DNA from: Pseudomonas rhodesiae
GTDB lineage: Bacteria > Pseudomonadota > Gammaproteobacteria > Pseudomonadales > Pseudomonadaceae
Direction of reading: 5' to 3'
Assembly (NCBI RefSeq): GCF_007858255.1
Contig: NZ_VFEU01000001.1
Coordinates: forward strand, 1-64,000
DNA: 64,000 nt
Position numbers and translations under genes: made by a program. Below the pieces are notes generated by a model that saw only the letters and a list, made by a program, of their open reading frames with translations, did no database searches and was not told the DNA's origin. Shown here one piece after another: positions 26,013-37,338 of the stretch; the stretch's first letter is position 1, and the number at the start of each line of letters is the position of its first letter.

Positions 26013-28336
26013 CAACGCTTCTTCAACTGTTTGGCATTGGCGAACAGCGAGGCCATGGCGTTGTTGCTAGGCGCCGCGGTGGCGGTTTCCTTGCGCGGTG
26101 CGCTGTTCTGCGACTGACGCGGCGCCGAGCCAGGACGAGCGCCCCGCGCGCCATCGATTTTTTCTCCGGGGGTGTCGCTCATACGCATCGACAGGCCAAC
26201 GCGTTTGCGCGGGATATCCACTTCCATGACCTTGACCTTGACCACGTCACCGGCCTTGACCGCTTCGCGTGGGTCCTTGATGAATTTCTCCGAAAGCGCG
26301 GAGATATGCACCAAACCGTCCTGATGCACGCCGATATCCACAAAGGCGCCGAAGTTGGTCACGTTGGTCACCACACCTTCGAGGATCATGCCCAGTTGCA
26401 GGTCCTTGAGGTCTTCGACACCGTCCTGGAACTCGGCGGTCTTGAACTCGGGGCGTGGGTCGCGGCCCGGTTTTTCCAGTTCTTGCAGGATGTCGGTGAT
26501 AGTCGGCACGCCGAAGGTTTCGTCGGTGTACTTCTTCGGGTCCAGGCGCTTGAGGAACGCGGCGTCGCCAATCAGCGAGCGGATGTCGCGGTCGGTCTCG
26601 GCGGCAATGCGTTGCACCAGCGGGTAGGCTTCCGGGTGGACCGCCGAGGCGTCCAGTGGGTTGTCACCGTTCATGACGCGCAGGAAACCGGCAGCCTGCT
26701 CGAAGGTTTTTTCGCCCAGGCGCGCGACTTTTTTCAGCGCGGCGCGGGTTTTAAAGGCGCCATTTTCATCGCGGTGGTTGACGATGTTCTGTGCCAGGGT
26801 GGCATTGAGGCCGGAAATCCGCGCCAGCAGCGCCACCGAGGCGGTGTTGACGTCCACGCCCACGGCGTTCACGCAGTCTTCGACGACCGCGTCCAGGCCG
26901 CGTGCCAGCTTCAACTGCGACACATCGTGCTGGTACTGGCCGACGCCGATGGATTTAGGGTCGATCTTCACCAGTTCGGCCAGCGGGTCCTGCAGGCGAC
27001 GGGCAATGGACACCGCGCCACGGATCGATACGTCCAGGTCCGGGAATTCCTTGGAGGCCAGCTCCGACGCCGAGTACACCGACGCACCCGCTTCGGACAC
27101 CATGACCTTGGTCATCTTCATGGCTGGGTATTTTTTGATCAGTTCGGCGGCCAGTTTGTCGGTTTCACGGCTCGCGGTGCCGTTGCCGATGGCAATCAGG
27201 TCTACCGAGTGCTTGGCGCACAGGGCGGCGAGGATCGCGAGCGTCTGGTCCCACTTGTTATGCGGCACATGCGGATACACAGTCGCGTGGTCCAGCAGCT
27301 TGCCGGTGGCGTCCACCACCGCGACCTTGCAACCGGTGCGCAGGCCCGGATCGAGGCCCAGGGTGGCGCGCGGGCCGGCCGGGGCGGCCAGCAGCAGGTC
27401 GTGCAGGTTGTGGGCGAACACGTTGATCGCTTCGGTCTCGGCGCCGTCGCGCAGTTCGCCGAGCAGGTCGGTTTCCAGGTGGGTGTAGAGCTTGACCTTC
27501 CAGGTCCAGCGCACGACTTCACTGAGCCACTTGTCCGCAGGACGGTTCTGATTCTGGATGCCGAATTGTTGACCGATCATCCCTTCGCACGGGTGCATGG
27601 TGCCCGGCAGTTCGTCGCCGACTTTCAGCGCGGAGCTGAGAATACCTTCGTTGCGGCCGCGGAAAATGGCGAGGGCACGGTGGGAAGGCATGCTCTTGAG
27701 CGGTTCGTCGTGTTCGAAATAGTCACGGAACTTGGCGCCTTCTTCCTCCTTGCCGGCGATTACGCGGGCGCTGAGGATGGCTTCTTGCTTCAAATAGTTA
27801 CGCAGTTTTTCCAGCAGGCTGGCGTCTTCGGCGAAGCGCTCCATCAAGATGTACTTGGCGCCTTCCAGCGCTGCCTTGGTGTCGGCGACGCCTTTTGCGG
27901 CATCGACAAAGCGCGCGGCTTCGGTTTCTGGAGTCAGAGACGGGTCGTTGAACAACCCATCGGCCAATTCGCCGAGGCCGGCTTCCAGGGCGATCTGGCC
28001 CTTGGTGCGGCGCTTTTGCTTGTAGGGCAGGTAAAGGTCTTCGAGGCGGGTCTTGGTGTCCGCGAGCTTGATGTCGCGCTCCAGTTGCGGGGTCAGCTTG
28101 CCCTGTTCCTCGATGCTGGCGAGGATGCTGATGCGCCGTTCGTCGAGTTCTCGCAGGTAGCGCAGGCGCTCTTCCAGATGCCGCAACTGGGTATCGTCGA
28201 GGCTGCCGGTCACTTCTTTACGGTAACGGGCGATGAAGGGCACCGTGGAGCCTTCATCCAGTAGAGCGACGGCCGCTTCGACCTGTTGTGGGCGTACACC
28301 GAGTTCCTCGGCAATGCGGCTGTTGATGCTGTCCAT
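26012..28336 (-). CDS. tex: Tex family RNA-binding transcription accessory protein
   Basis: This 774-residue protein has the Tex architecture. An N-terminal helical part ([29 protein letters not shown]) is followed by the YqgF-type RNase H fold ([17 protein letters not shown] near residue 325). Helix-hairpin-helix repeats ([19 protein letters not shown]) and a C-terminal S1 RNA-binding domain ([20 protein letters not shown], then [14 protein letters not shown]) complete it. A basic Ser/Arg-rich tail ends the protein. Tex binds RNA/RNA polymerase and influences transcription and virulence genes in several bacteria. It is divergent from ompR. Confidence 0.94.
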   Translation of the reverse strand: MDSINSRIAEELGVRPQQVEAAVALLDEGSTVPFIARYRKEVTGSLDDTQLRHLEERLRYLRELDERRISILASIEEQGKLTPQLERDIKLADTKTRLEDLYLPYKQKRRTKGQIALEAGLGELADGLFNDPSLTPETEAARFVDAAKGVADTKAALEGAKYILMERFAEDASLLEKLRNYLKQEAILSARVIAGKEEEGAKFRDYFEHDEPLKSMPSHRALAIFRGRNEGILSSALKVGDELPGTMHPCEGMIGQQFGIQNQNRPADKWLSEVVRWTWKVKLYTHLETDLLGELRDGAETEAINVFAHNLHDLLLAAPAGPRATLGLDPGLRTGCKVAVVDATGKLLDHATVYPHVPHNKWDQTLAILAALCAKHSVDLIAIGNGTASRETDKLAAELIKKYPAMKMTKVMVSEAGASVYSASELASKEFPDLDVSIRGAVSIARRLQDPLAELVKIDPKSIGVGQYQHDVSQLKLARGLDAVVEDCVNAVGVDVNTASVALLARISGLNATLAQNIVNHRDENGAFKTRAALKKVARLGEKTFEQAAGFLRVMNGDNPLDASAVHPEAYPLVQRIAAETDRDIRSLIGDAAFLKRLDPKKYTDETFGVPTITDILQELEKPGRDPRPEFKTAEFQDGVEDLKDLQLGMILEGVVTNVTNFGAFVDIGVHQDGLVHISALSEKFIKDPREAVKAGDVVKVKVMEVDIPRKRVGLSMRMSDTPGEKIDGARGARPGSAPRQSQNSAPRKETATAAPSNNAMASLFANAKQLKKR

Positions 28337-28693
28337 AAAACCACCTGAAATTCTGAAAAGCAGCTCGGGAGCCCGGTAAACAAGGCGTTGCGAGGCTGGT
28401 TGAGCGGCCCGACCGGCGCCGCTGCCTGGGTCAAGAGGCAGCCTATTGACCCTCGAAATCGAAAAAATCGCGACAAGCGGGTGAAAAAAGCCCGGCAGTA
28501 AACGGTAACGATCTGACGTTGCCCTGCACGACGGCGCGGCATTATAACCAGCGTTCTGCTCTTGGGGGGTACTGTGCCGGAGGGGTGTAGGGCGCGGGTT
28601 CGCTGGCAGTAGAGGAAAAATCTGCTAACAATGCACACGGTGCGTATAACGGCAGCTACGCCATAATGCGCGCCGAGATAAGAGGAGCATCCA
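28337..28693. other. 357-bp divergent intergenic region tex-ompR
   Basis: It must contain the tex promoter (minus) and ompR promoter (plus). GCTGCC (28421-28426) with GGCAGC (28437-28442) forms a small hairpin. A TATAAC near 28646 and a CATAAT near 28662 are candidate -10 elements for ompR, without clear -35 partners. No gene was seen. Confidence 0.5.
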
Positions 28694-29434
28694 ATGAGCA
28701 GCACTGCACAAACTGCTGAAGGCGAAAAAATTCTCATCGTTGATGACGATCCAGGGCTGAGCAGCCTGCTGGAGCGTTTCTTCAACTCCAAGGGCTATCG
28801 TGCCCGCGCGGTACCGAACACCGAGCAAATGGACCGCCTTCTGGGGCGCGAAGTCTTCAATCTTGTCGTGCTCGATCTGATGCTTCCCGGCGAAGATGGC
28901 TTGACTGCGTGCAAGCGTCTGCGCGGCGCCAATAACCAGATTCCAATCATCATGCTCACCGCCAAGGGCGATGAGCTGAGCCGCATCAAGGGCCTCGAAC
29001 TGGGTGCCGATGACTACCTGGCCAAGCCTTTCAACCCTGACGAGTTGATGGCGCGTGTCAAAGCTGTACTGCGTCGCCAGGCGCCAGCGGTGCCGGGTGC
29101 TCCGGGCAGCGAAGATGAAAGCGTGACCTTTGGCGATTACGAACTGTCGCTGGCGACCCGCGAACTCAAGCGCGGTGAAGAAGTGCACATGCTGACCACC
29201 GGCGAATTTGCCGTGCTCAAGGCGCTAGTGATGAACGCCCGCCAGCCGCTTACCCGTGACAAGTTGATGAACCTGGCCCGTGGTCGCGAGTGGGATGCCT
29301 TGGAGCGTTCCATCGACGTGCAGATCTCCCGTCTGCGCCGGATGATCGAACCGGACCCGTCCAAGCCGCGCTATATCCAGACAGTGTGGGGCGTGGGTTA
29401 CGTGTTCGTGCCGGATGGCACCGCTACCAAGTGA
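28694..29434 (+). CDS. ompR: Osmolarity response regulator OmpR
   Basis: This 246-residue two-component regulator has an N-terminal receiver domain with the acidic pocket DDD (residues 17-19), phospho-acceptor Asp61 (VVLDLMLPGEDGL) and Lys in LAKPFNPDEL. The C-terminal OmpR-type winged helix has LTTGEFAVLKALV, then SIDVQISRLRRMIE and IQTVWGVGYVF. AGAGGAG precedes the ATG. It pairs with envZ 117 bp downstream and would bind DNA as a phosphorylated dimer. Confidence 0.94.
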   Translation: MSSTAQTAEGEKILIVDDDPGLSSLLERFFNSKGYRARAVPNTEQMDRLLGREVFNLVVLDLMLPGEDGLTACKRLRGANNQIPIIMLTAKGDELSRIKGLELGADDYLAKPFNPDELMARVKAVLRRQAPAVPGAPGSEDESVTFGDYELSLATRELKRGEEVHMLTTGEFAVLKALVMNARQPLTRDKLMNLARGREWDALERSIDVQISRLRRMIEPDPSKPRYIQTVWGVGYVFVPDGTATK

Positions 29435-29442
29435 CCGATGAT

Positions 29443-29506
29443 TTGCAGAGGTGGGCATCCCGGCATTTGACCCCATAAAGGTCGACGGGATGCTCGGCGT
29501 CTGCAA
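29443..29506 (+). promoter_or_regulatory. Long nested hairpin between ompR and envZ
   Basis: Three nested arm pairs share one centre: TTGCAGA (29443-29449) with TCTGCAA (29500-29506); GCATCCCG (29455-29462) with CGGGATGC (29486-29493); and GACC with GGTC around CCATAAA. It starts 9 bp after the ompR stop and ends 46 bp before the envZ ATG. It has no T run, so it is less a terminator than a possible RNA structure setting the OmpR:EnvZ ratio by partial attenuation or mRNA stability. Confidence 0.6.
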
Positions 29507-29551
29507 TTCTGCGAGCGCCGCTCATTCTTGCAAGGTGTCCAGCTGTCCTCT

Positions 29552-30865
29552 ATGAAAACCCCGTTGTGGTTCCCGCAAAGTTTCTTCTCCCGCACCCTCT
29601 GGCTGGTGCTGATCGTCGTTCTGTTTTCCAAGGCACTCACGCTGGTTTATCTGCTGATGAACGAGGATGTGCTGGTGGACCGGCAATACAGCCACGGCGT
29701 TGCTCTTACACTGCGTGCCTATTGGGCCGCTGACCCCGAGAATCGCGAGAAAATCGCCAAGGCAGCCACCCTGGTGCGCGTGGCGGGCGCCGGTGTGCCG
29801 GAAGGCGAGCAGCATTGGCCCTACAGCGAGATTTACCAGCGTCAGATGCAGGCCGAATTGGGCAAAGACACCGAAGTGCGGCTGCGCATGCATGTGTCAC
29901 CGGCGTTGTGGGTGCGTGCGCCAAGCCTGGGTGAGGATTGGCTGAAAGTGCCGCTGTATCCGCATCCATTGCGCGGGCAGAAAATCTGGAACGTATTGGG
30001 CTGGTTCCTGGCCATCGGCTTGCTTTCGACGGCGTCCGCGTGGATCTTCGTGCGTCAGCTCAACCAACCGCTGAAGCGCCTGGTGTTCGCCGCCCGCCAG
30101 TTGGGCCAGGGCCGCAGTGTGCGACTGCCGGTGAGTGATACACCCAGTGAAATGACGGAGGTATACGGCGCCTTCAACCAGATGGCGGAAGACGTCGAAC
30201 AGGCCGGTCGCGAACGCGAGTTGATGTTGGCGGGGGTGTCCCACGATCTGCGCACACCTTTGACACGCCTGCGCCTCTCCCTGGAGTTGATGGGCAACCA
30301 TACGGACCTGACGGATGACATGATTCGGGACATTGAGGACATGGACGCCATCCTTGATCAGTTCCTGGCATTTATCCGTGACGGCCGCGATGAGGTAGTC
30401 GAGCAAGTCGATCTCACCGATCTGGTGCGTGAAGTCGTGGCCCCCTATAACCAAAATGGCGAACAGGTACGCATGCGCCTGGAGCCGATCCAGCCGTTCG
30501 CGCTGCGGCGGGTGTCGATGAAGCGCCTGTTGAACAACCTGATTGGCAACGCCCTTCATCACGCCGGTACGGATGTGGAAGTGGCGGCGTACGTGTCCGG
30601 CGATAGCGCTGCGCCTTATGTGGTGCTGAGTGTGATGGACCGCGGTACCGGCATTGATCCTGCGGAGCTGGAAGGCATCTTCAACCCCTTTACCCGAGGT
30701 GATCGTGCGCGCGGAGGCAAAGGGACAGGCTTGGGCTTGGCGATTGTGCGGCGGATTGCGTCGATGCATGGCGGCAATGTCGAGCTGCGCAATCGCGAGG
30801 GAGGCGGGCTGGAGGCGCGGGTGCGGTTGCCGCTTGGGCTGATGTTGCCTAGAGACGCGGTATAA
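29552..30865 (+). CDS. envZ: Osmosensor histidine kinase EnvZ
   Basis: This 437-residue inner-membrane kinase has a TM helix at about 16-36, a periplasmic domain of about 105 residues, a second TM at about 147-166 and a HAMP linker (RQLNQPLKRLVFAARQL). The dimerisation box is GVSHDLRTPLTRLRL with phospho-acceptor His231. The ATPase has N box NLIGNALHHA, G1 DRGTGIDPAEL and G2 GGKGTGLGLAIV. It phosphorylates and dephosphorylates OmpR. ATG 29552 (MKTPLWFPQSFF) is preferred over an in-frame TTG 24 bp upstream. Confidence 0.93.
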   Translation: MKTPLWFPQSFFSRTLWLVLIVVLFSKALTLVYLLMNEDVLVDRQYSHGVALTLRAYWAADPENREKIAKAATLVRVAGAGVPEGEQHWPYSEIYQRQMQAELGKDTEVRLRMHVSPALWVRAPSLGEDWLKVPLYPHPLRGQKIWNVLGWFLAIGLLSTASAWIFVRQLNQPLKRLVFAARQLGQGRSVRLPVSDTPSEMTEVYGAFNQMAEDVEQAGRERELMLAGVSHDLRTPLTRLRLSLELMGNHTDLTDDMIRDIEDMDAILDQFLAFIRDGRDEVVEQVDLTDLVREVVAPYNQNGEQVRMRLEPIQPFALRRVSMKRLLNNLIGNALHHAGTDVEVAAYVSGDSAAPYVVLSVMDRGTGIDPAELEGIFNPFTRGDRARGGKGTGLGLAIVRRIASMHGGNVELRNREGGGLEARVRLPLGLMLPRDAV

Positions 30866-30881
30866 AAAAACAGCGGCAAGT

Positions 30882-30949
30882 TTCGAAGCTTAAAGCCGCA
30901 AGCAAAAGGCAGACAGCTTTTGCCCTTTCTTGCAGCTTATAGCTTGAAG
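30882..30949. repeat. Imperfect inverted repeat between envZ and rimK
   Basis: GCTTAAAGCCGCAAG (30888-30902) and CTTGCAGCTTATAGC (30929-30943) pair with three mismatches around an inner stem GCAAAAG/CTTTTGC. The whole sits between the convergent envZ and rimK ends and resembles the AAGCTTGAAGC-type palindromic repeats scattered in P. fluorescens genomes. It may act as a bidirectional transcript end. Confidence 0.55.
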
Positions 30950-30964
30950 CAAACAGCTGCGTCC

Positions 30965-31870
30965 CTAACCCTTGCCCTTGGTCCTGGTCATGTTCGGCCC
31001 GCCATTCTTTTCCAGATGCTGAATGATGATCCCCGCCACATCCTTGCCCGTGGTGGTCTCGATCCCTTCCAGGCCGGGTGAGGAGTTCACTTCCATCACC
31101 AGCGGGCCATGGTTGGAACGCAAAATATCCACGCCTGCCACCGCCAGGCCCATCACCTTTGCTGCTCGTAGCGCGGTCATGCGTTCTTCCGGAGTGATTT
31201 TGATCAAGCTGGCGCTGCCGCCACGGTGCAGGTTGGAGCGGAATTCCCCCGGCTTGGCCTGGCGCTTCATCGCCGCGATGACTTTGTCACCCACCACGAA
31301 ACAGCGGATATCCGCACCGCCGGCTTCCTTGATGTACTCCTGCACCATGATGTTCTGCTTGAGGCCCATGAAGGCTTCGATCACCGACTCGGCCGCGGTG
31401 GCGGTTTCACACAGCACCACGCCGATGCCTTGGGTGCCTTCCAATACCTTGATCACCAGCGGTGCGCCGTTGACCATTTCGATTAGGTCCGGGATGTCGT
31501 CGGGGGAGTGGGCAAAGCCGGTGACCGGCAAGCCGATGCCTCGGCGCGACAACAGCTGTAGGGAACGCAGTTTGTCCCGTGATCGAGCAATGGCGACCGA
31601 CTCATTGAGGGGAAATACGCCCATCATTTCAAACTGGCGCAAGACCGCGCAGCCATAGAAGGTCACCGACGCGCCGATGCGTGGGATGACCGCATCGAAA
31701 CCCTCCAGAGGCTTGCCACGGTAGTGAATCTGCGGCTTGTGGCTGGCAATGTTCATATAGGCACGCAACGTGTCTATCACCACCATTTCATGGCCACGTT
31801 CGGTGCCGGCTTCGACCATGCGGCGGGTGGAATACAGACGCGGGTTTCGCGACAGCACAGCAATCTTCAT
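30965..31870 (-). CDS. rimK: Ribosomal protein S6 glutamate ligase RimK
   Basis: This 301-residue ATP-grasp ligase adds glutamates to the C-terminus of ribosomal protein S6. It has [18 protein letters not shown] at the start and the ATP-grasp blocks [36 protein letters not shown] and [20 protein letters not shown]. It is the last gene of rimA-rimB-rimK and overlaps rimB by 4 nt. In P. fluorescens this operon is known to tune ribosome modification and through it motility and attachment, with c-di-GMP and the RimA/RimB proteins controlling RimK. Confidence 0.94.
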   Translation of the reverse strand: MKIAVLSRNPRLYSTRRMVEAGTERGHEMVVIDTLRAYMNIASHKPQIHYRGKPLEGFDAVIPRIGASVTFYGCAVLRQFEMMGVFPLNESVAIARSRDKLRSLQLLSRRGIGLPVTGFAHSPDDIPDLIEMVNGAPLVIKVLEGTQGIGVVLCETATAAESVIEAFMGLKQNIMVQEYIKEAGGADIRCFVVGDKVIAAMKRQAKPGEFRSNLHRGGSASLIKITPEERMTALRAAKVMGLAVAGVDILRSNHGPLVMEVNSSPGLEGIETTTGKDVAGIIIQHLEKNGGPNMTRTKGKG

Positions 31871-32349
31871 GCAGCACCTGGGGCAGAAATAGTAGAGACC
31901 GGGAACACCGGCTTGTCTTGAACGTACTTGACGCCGGGATTGACCACCAATTGGCCGTCAATCAGCGCCTTGGAACCCAGCAACAGGCGGTAACGCATGG
32001 CTTTGCGGCAGGCCAGGGTGAATTCCACCCGCCATACCCGGTCGCCCAATGCCAGCGTGGTGCTGATCACATAGCGCACCTGCGCATGGCCGTTGGAGCT
32101 TTTGATGGTTTTCATCGTCACCAGGGGCGCTTCGCAGCGACGATGCCGCAGTTGCACCACGCTGCCCAAGTGCGCGGTAAAGCGCACCCACTTTTCGCCG
32201 TCGCGTTCGAACGGCTCGATGTCAGTGGCGTGCAAGCTGGAGGTGCTGGCCCCCGTGTCGATCTTCGCACGCAGGCCTGCCACTCCCAGGTCGGGAAGGG
32301 CCACCCACTCACGCAGACCCACAACGGTCAAATGATCAAATGTCTTCAA
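31867..32349 (-). CDS. rimB: Retropepsin-like Zn-protease family protein RimB (TTG start)
   Basis: This 160-residue protein of the ATP-dependent zinc protease family (retropepsin-like fold) has the motif [18 protein letters not shown] near residue 30, carrying the aspartate of the DTGA loop. It continues with [18 protein letters not shown] and [20 protein letters not shown]. In P. fluorescens RimB acts with RimK on ribosomal protein S6. TTG 32349 gives [20 protein letters not shown], the conserved start; no ATG or GTG fits. It starts 13 bp after the rimA stop and overlaps rimK by 4 nt. Confidence 0.85.
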   Translation of the reverse strand: MKTFDHLTVVGLREWVALPDLGVAGLRAKIDTGASTSSLHATDIEPFERDGEKWVRFTAHLGSVVQLRHRRCEAPLVTMKTIKSSNGHAQVRYVISTTLALGDRVWRVEFTLACRKAMRYRLLLGSKALIDGQLVVNPGVKYVQDKPVFPVSTISAPGAA

Positions 32350-32362
32350 TATGGCTAACCGG

Positions 32363-33142
32363 TCAATTCGCCCAGGCCTGGGAGGGGATCTCGGCCAAAG
32401 CATTGAATGCGGGCCTGGCGAACCAATAGCCCTGCATCAGAAATATTCCACAGTCGGACAGGAAGTCTCGCTCACCAGCACTTTCGATGCCTTCGGCGAT
32501 GACAGTAACCCCCAACTGCTCACAGATTGTGACAATCCCCCGGACGATTACCTGGCGAACACGATCCTTGTCGACATCGCGAATCAGCGCCATATCGAGT
32601 TTGATCAAGTCAGGTTGGAAATCGGCCAGCAGGTTCAGCCCCGAATAGCCCGCGCCGAAATCATCGATGGCGGTCTTGAAGCCGAATTCCCGATATTCAC
32701 GCAGAATATTCGTCAAATGGCGATAGTTATCTACATGCTCGCTTTCCAGCGTCTCGAAAATCAGCTGGTTCAGCGGGAAATTGTGCGCGCGAGCCGCTTC
32801 GAGTGTGCTGCGGATACACAACTCCGGACGGTACACGGCGTTAGGCATGAAGTTGATCGACAGGTGCGTTTGCATCCCCAGCGCAGCGGCCCCGGCAATC
32901 GCCTGGGTACGGCAGCGTTGGTCGAAGCGGTAACGATTGCTTTCGTTAACCTGTTGCAGCACCGAGAGCGCTCCTTCTCCGTTGACGCCACGCACCAGCG
33001 CCTCATTGGCAAAAATCGAATGGTCCCGAAGGTCTACGATTGGCTGGTAGGCGAACGCAAAATCGAACCCTAAGGGTTCGCTCTGCTGGCAGCCCACGCA
33101 CCGTTGACCCGGCGAGGTGAGTAAAAGGGGAAAGTCGGTCAC
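32363..33142 (-). CDS. rimA: EAL-domain c-di-GMP phosphodiesterase RimA
   Basis: This 259-residue stand-alone EAL domain has all catalytic residues: NEALVRG (the EAL motif), SINFMP (Asn), IFETLESE (Glu), IDDFGAGYSGL (DD), LIKLDMALI (Lys), VIAEGIES (Glu) and LMQGYWFARP (Gln). It should degrade c-di-GMP to pGpG. A short N-terminal lead has two Cys (RCVGCQQSEP). Heading rimA-rimB-rimK, it fits the published P. fluorescens arrangement in which RimA and c-di-GMP modulate RimK activity. Confidence 0.9.
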   Translation of the reverse strand: MTDFPLLLTSPGQRCVGCQQSEPLGFDFAFAYQPIVDLRDHSIFANEALVRGVNGEGALSVLQQVNESNRYRFDQRCRTQAIAGAAALGMQTHLSINFMPNAVYRPELCIRSTLEAARAHNFPLNQLIFETLESEHVDNYRHLTNILREYREFGFKTAIDDFGAGYSGLNLLADFQPDLIKLDMALIRDVDKDRVRQVIVRGIVTICEQLGVTVIAEGIESAGERDFLSDCGIFLMQGYWFARPAFNALAEIPSQAWAN

Positions 33143-33258
33143 GGCGTATCCTCGCGAAAACGGGGTGCTACCTGGCGTATCTTAGGTGAGCCTTGGGATT
33201 TATGCGTCGAAGGGTTTCAACGGTAAAGTTGCGACATTTTTCAGAGAGAGGAATTCAA

Positions 33259-33666
33259 GTGGCTCAAAAGCAGGAAGAGGAAGACAAGGTCCGCTTGGAC
33301 AAGTGGCTGTGGGCTGCGCGCTTCTATAAAACCCGCGCCTTGGCCAAGGCCGCGATTGAAAGCGGCAAAGTGCATCACCGAGGGGAACGCTGCAAGCCGG
33401 GTAAAGAGCCGCGTGTTGGCGATGAGTTTGAGATTCGTACGGGGTTTGACGAAAAGACCATCGTGGTCCAGGCATTGTCGATCGTGCGGCGCGGTGCACC
33501 TGAAGCCCAGACGCTGTACGTCGAAACCCAAGCCAGCATCGCCAAGCGCGAACAAGCGGCGGCGATGCGCAAGGCTGGGGCGTCAGGCCTGACCACTGAC
33601 GGTAAACCGAGCAAGAAGCAACGCCGCGACTTGTTCAAGTTTCGCGGCAGTGGCAATGACGATTGA
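33259..33666 (+). CDS. hslR: Heat-shock ribosome-recycling protein Hsp15 (HslR), GTG start
   Basis: This 135-residue protein has an S4 RNA-binding domain: VRLDKWLWAARFYKTRALA, then AIESGKVHHRGERCKPGKEP. A basic C-terminal tail (KPSKKQRRDLFKF) follows. Hsp15 binds 50S subunits carrying stalled peptidyl-tRNA. GTG 33259 follows GAGAGGA at good spacing; the upstream frame is not conserved in character. It is divergent from rimA and in the same neighbourhood as hslO, the other redox/heat-stress protein. Confidence 0.9.
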   Translation: MAQKQEEEDKVRLDKWLWAARFYKTRALAKAAIESGKVHHRGERCKPGKEPRVGDEFEIRTGFDEKTIVVQALSIVRRGAPEAQTLYVETQASIAKREQAAAMRKAGASGLTTDGKPSKKQRRDLFKFRGSGNDD

Positions 33667-33709
33667 TTGCGCCAATCACGCTGTCATCGCTGTGTGCCGC
33701 GTCGCGGTG

Positions 33710-34513
33710 TTAAGAGAAGGTGCGCATGACGCTCAGTCGACCGAGCACTGGCAGTTTGCCAAATACTCCGAAAATCGGTGCCGTTACCCGCAGCAGTACA
33801 CCGGAAACCTTCGCGGCAAAAGGCGTGTAATAACCCCAACCCAAGGCCAGCAGCGCCAGTAACACTCCACCGATGTAATCGTCCTGACCCCAATGCGCAC
33901 CGGCGACCAGGCGCGGCATCATGAACAGCAGCGCCAGGCCCCAGATCACCAATACTTGGCCGATTCGCTTGGCAAACACGCTCATGAACATCCCCCAGAT
34001 CAAGAGCACCGACGCATGATCGCCGGGAAAGCTCTGGCTGGAGCGATCCTTCAACTCCCAGGTTTTTTCCAGCCCTGGGAAATAGTCGCTCATCTGGATA
34101 GCGCCGCTGATCATCATCGACGGGCTGCTGTGTTGCCAGCCCATCTGCGCTGCAAGTTTGGAAAACAGCATGCGAATAAACAGCAGCAATAGCAGGATGC
34201 TGAAGAACCCGAAAAACGCCTGGCGAACCTGCATGGCTTTGAACACCCAATCGCCGCGAATCAACAGCGCCAGCAGAATCACCCCGACTACCGCATCGAA
34301 CGGTCGCAAACTCGCCACGGCCCACACATGCAGCCAGGCTGAACTTGTGGCCAGCGGGTCATTGAGCAGATGAAATAGCCATTCGTCGAAAACTACGCAC
34401 AGCATCTGCCCCGTGGGCCATAGCCAAAAGCACAGCAGCCCGATAGCGAGTAGATTGCAGAGCGCCCACCCCCCGAGGTTCCACCTGGCTTGGAACAAAC
34501 CCGGATTGTTCAT
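33710..34513 (-). CDS. PAP2-superfamily membrane phosphatase
   Basis: This 267-residue protein has about six hydrophobic helices. The PAP2 motifs are present in order: KDRSSQSFPGDHAS (motif 2, with GDH in place of the usual SGH) and MPRLVAGAHWGQDDYIGG (motif 3, Arg, His, Asp). Such enzymes act on lipid phosphates (undecaprenyl pyrophosphate, phosphatidylglycerol phosphate) or transfer phosphate to lipid A at the inner membrane. The substrate is undetermined. Its start is divergent from hslO, 103 bp apart; GAGGGA precedes the ATG. Confidence 0.8.
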   Translation of the reverse strand: MNNPGLFQARWNLGGWALCNLLAIGLLCFWLWPTGQMLCVVFDEWLFHLLNDPLATSSAWLHVWAVASLRPFDAVVGVILLALLIRGDWVFKAMQVRQAFFGFFSILLLLLFIRMLFSKLAAQMGWQHSSPSMMISGAIQMSDYFPGLEKTWELKDRSSQSFPGDHASVLLIWGMFMSVFAKRIGQVLVIWGLALLFMMPRLVAGAHWGQDDYIGGVLLALLALGWGYYTPFAAKVSGVLLRVTAPIFGVFGKLPVLGRLSVMRTFS

Positions 34514-34616
34514 AAACTGTCCCTCTTCGCTCTGTAAAATCGCACCAGTTTGGTGCCAAAGCGTTTAATTTTATAAACTTTGTAACCATTTTGTCATCAC
34601 TTCAGATATCCGACCT

Positions 34617-35519
34617 ATGACTGATTTGCCGCATACCGACTTCACCCAACGCTTCATCTTCGACGACAGCGACGCTCGCGGCGAACTGGTGTCGCTGGAA
34701 CTCAGCTATGCCGAAGTCCTTGCCAAACACGCCTATCCAGAGCCGGTCGCGCAATTGCTCGGCGAGCTGATGGCCGCGGCGGCGCTGCTGGTGGGGACCA
34801 TGAAATTCGACGGTTTGCTGATCCTGCAGGCGCGCTCCGAGGGCCCGATTCCGCTGCTGATGATCGAGTGTTCCAGCGAGCGCGATATTCGTGGTCTGGC
34901 CCGCTACGAGGCCGAGCTGATCGCCCCGGACGCGAGCTTGTCCGACCTGATGCCCAACGGCGTATTGGCGCTCACCGTTGACCCGACCGAAGGCCAGCGT
35001 TACCAAGGGATTGTCGACCTTCACGGTAAAACCCTGTCGGAATGCTTCACTAACTATTTCGTGATGTCCCAGCAAGTGGGCACCAAGTTCTGGCTCAACG
35101 CCGACGGCAAGCGCGCCCGCGGCATGCTGTTGCAGCAACTGCCGGCCGATCGCATCAAAGACGAAGACGATCGTGCGGAAAGCTGGCGCCACACCATCGC
35201 CCTGGCTGACACGTTGAAAGCCGAAGAATTGCTGGGCCTGGACAACGAAACCATCCTGCATCGCCTCTACCATGAGGAGGAAGTGCGGTTGTTCGATGCA
35301 CAAAGCCTGCGCTTCCATTGCAGTTGCTCCCGCGAGCGTTCGGGCAATGCGCTGGTCAGCCTTGGCCTGCACGATGCGCAAAATCTTGCGGCGGAGCATG
35401 GCGGCAAGGTCGAGATCGATTGCCAGTTCTGTAACCAGCGCTACCTGTTCGATGCTGCCGATATCGCCCAATTGTTTGCTGGTGCAGGCGTCGACACCCC
35501 TTCCGGTACCCGCCACTAA
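34617..35519 (+). CDS. hslO: Redox-regulated chaperone Hsp33
   Basis: This 300-residue holdase chaperone is activated by oxidation. The C-terminal zinc switch is present as [10 protein letters not shown] and [12 protein letters not shown], giving the four cysteines (CxC ... CxxC). The N-terminal core contains [20 protein letters not shown] and [18 protein letters not shown]. The length is typical. It lies upstream of pckA on the same strand, as in other Pseudomonas. Confidence 0.94.
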   Translation: MTDLPHTDFTQRFIFDDSDARGELVSLELSYAEVLAKHAYPEPVAQLLGELMAAAALLVGTMKFDGLLILQARSEGPIPLLMIECSSERDIRGLARYEAELIAPDASLSDLMPNGVLALTVDPTEGQRYQGIVDLHGKTLSECFTNYFVMSQQVGTKFWLNADGKRARGMLLQQLPADRIKDEDDRAESWRHTIALADTLKAEELLGLDNETILHRLYHEEEVRLFDAQSLRFHCSCSRERSGNALVSLGLHDAQNLAAEHGGKVEIDCQFCNQRYLFDAADIAQLFAGAGVDTPSGTRH

Positions 35520-35630
35520 AACGTTTAAGTACAGGTAAATCACCTGTGAATCGCCGGATTAGCGCTGTTCTGACGGGAGGGCCCTACTCTTTTTGGGCTT
35601 TTCTGGCATAATCCGGCCCACTTTTTTCGC

Positions 35631-37240
<1,610 letters not shown>

Positions 37241-37256
37241 GATTCGGAAACTGTGA

Positions 37257-37286
37257 AAAAGCCGCCCCTTGTGGGCGGCTTTTTTA
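37257..37286 (+). terminator. Rho-independent terminator of pckA
   Basis: AAAAAGCCGCCC-CTTGT-GGGCGGCTTTTTT has a perfect GC-rich stem of 8 bp or more with a T run, 17 bp after the pckA stop. Confidence 0.92.
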
Positions 37287-37338
37287 TGGGCGTCAGGCTG
37301 GCGAAGATACCCTTGTGGGAAAGCTCAGTGTTGTGCGC

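Noticed and set aside
26306-28264. 652-codon open frame on the plus strand opposite tex
   Set aside because: Antisense shadow of tex; repetitive Val/Gly/Gln/His composition and no ribosome binding site.
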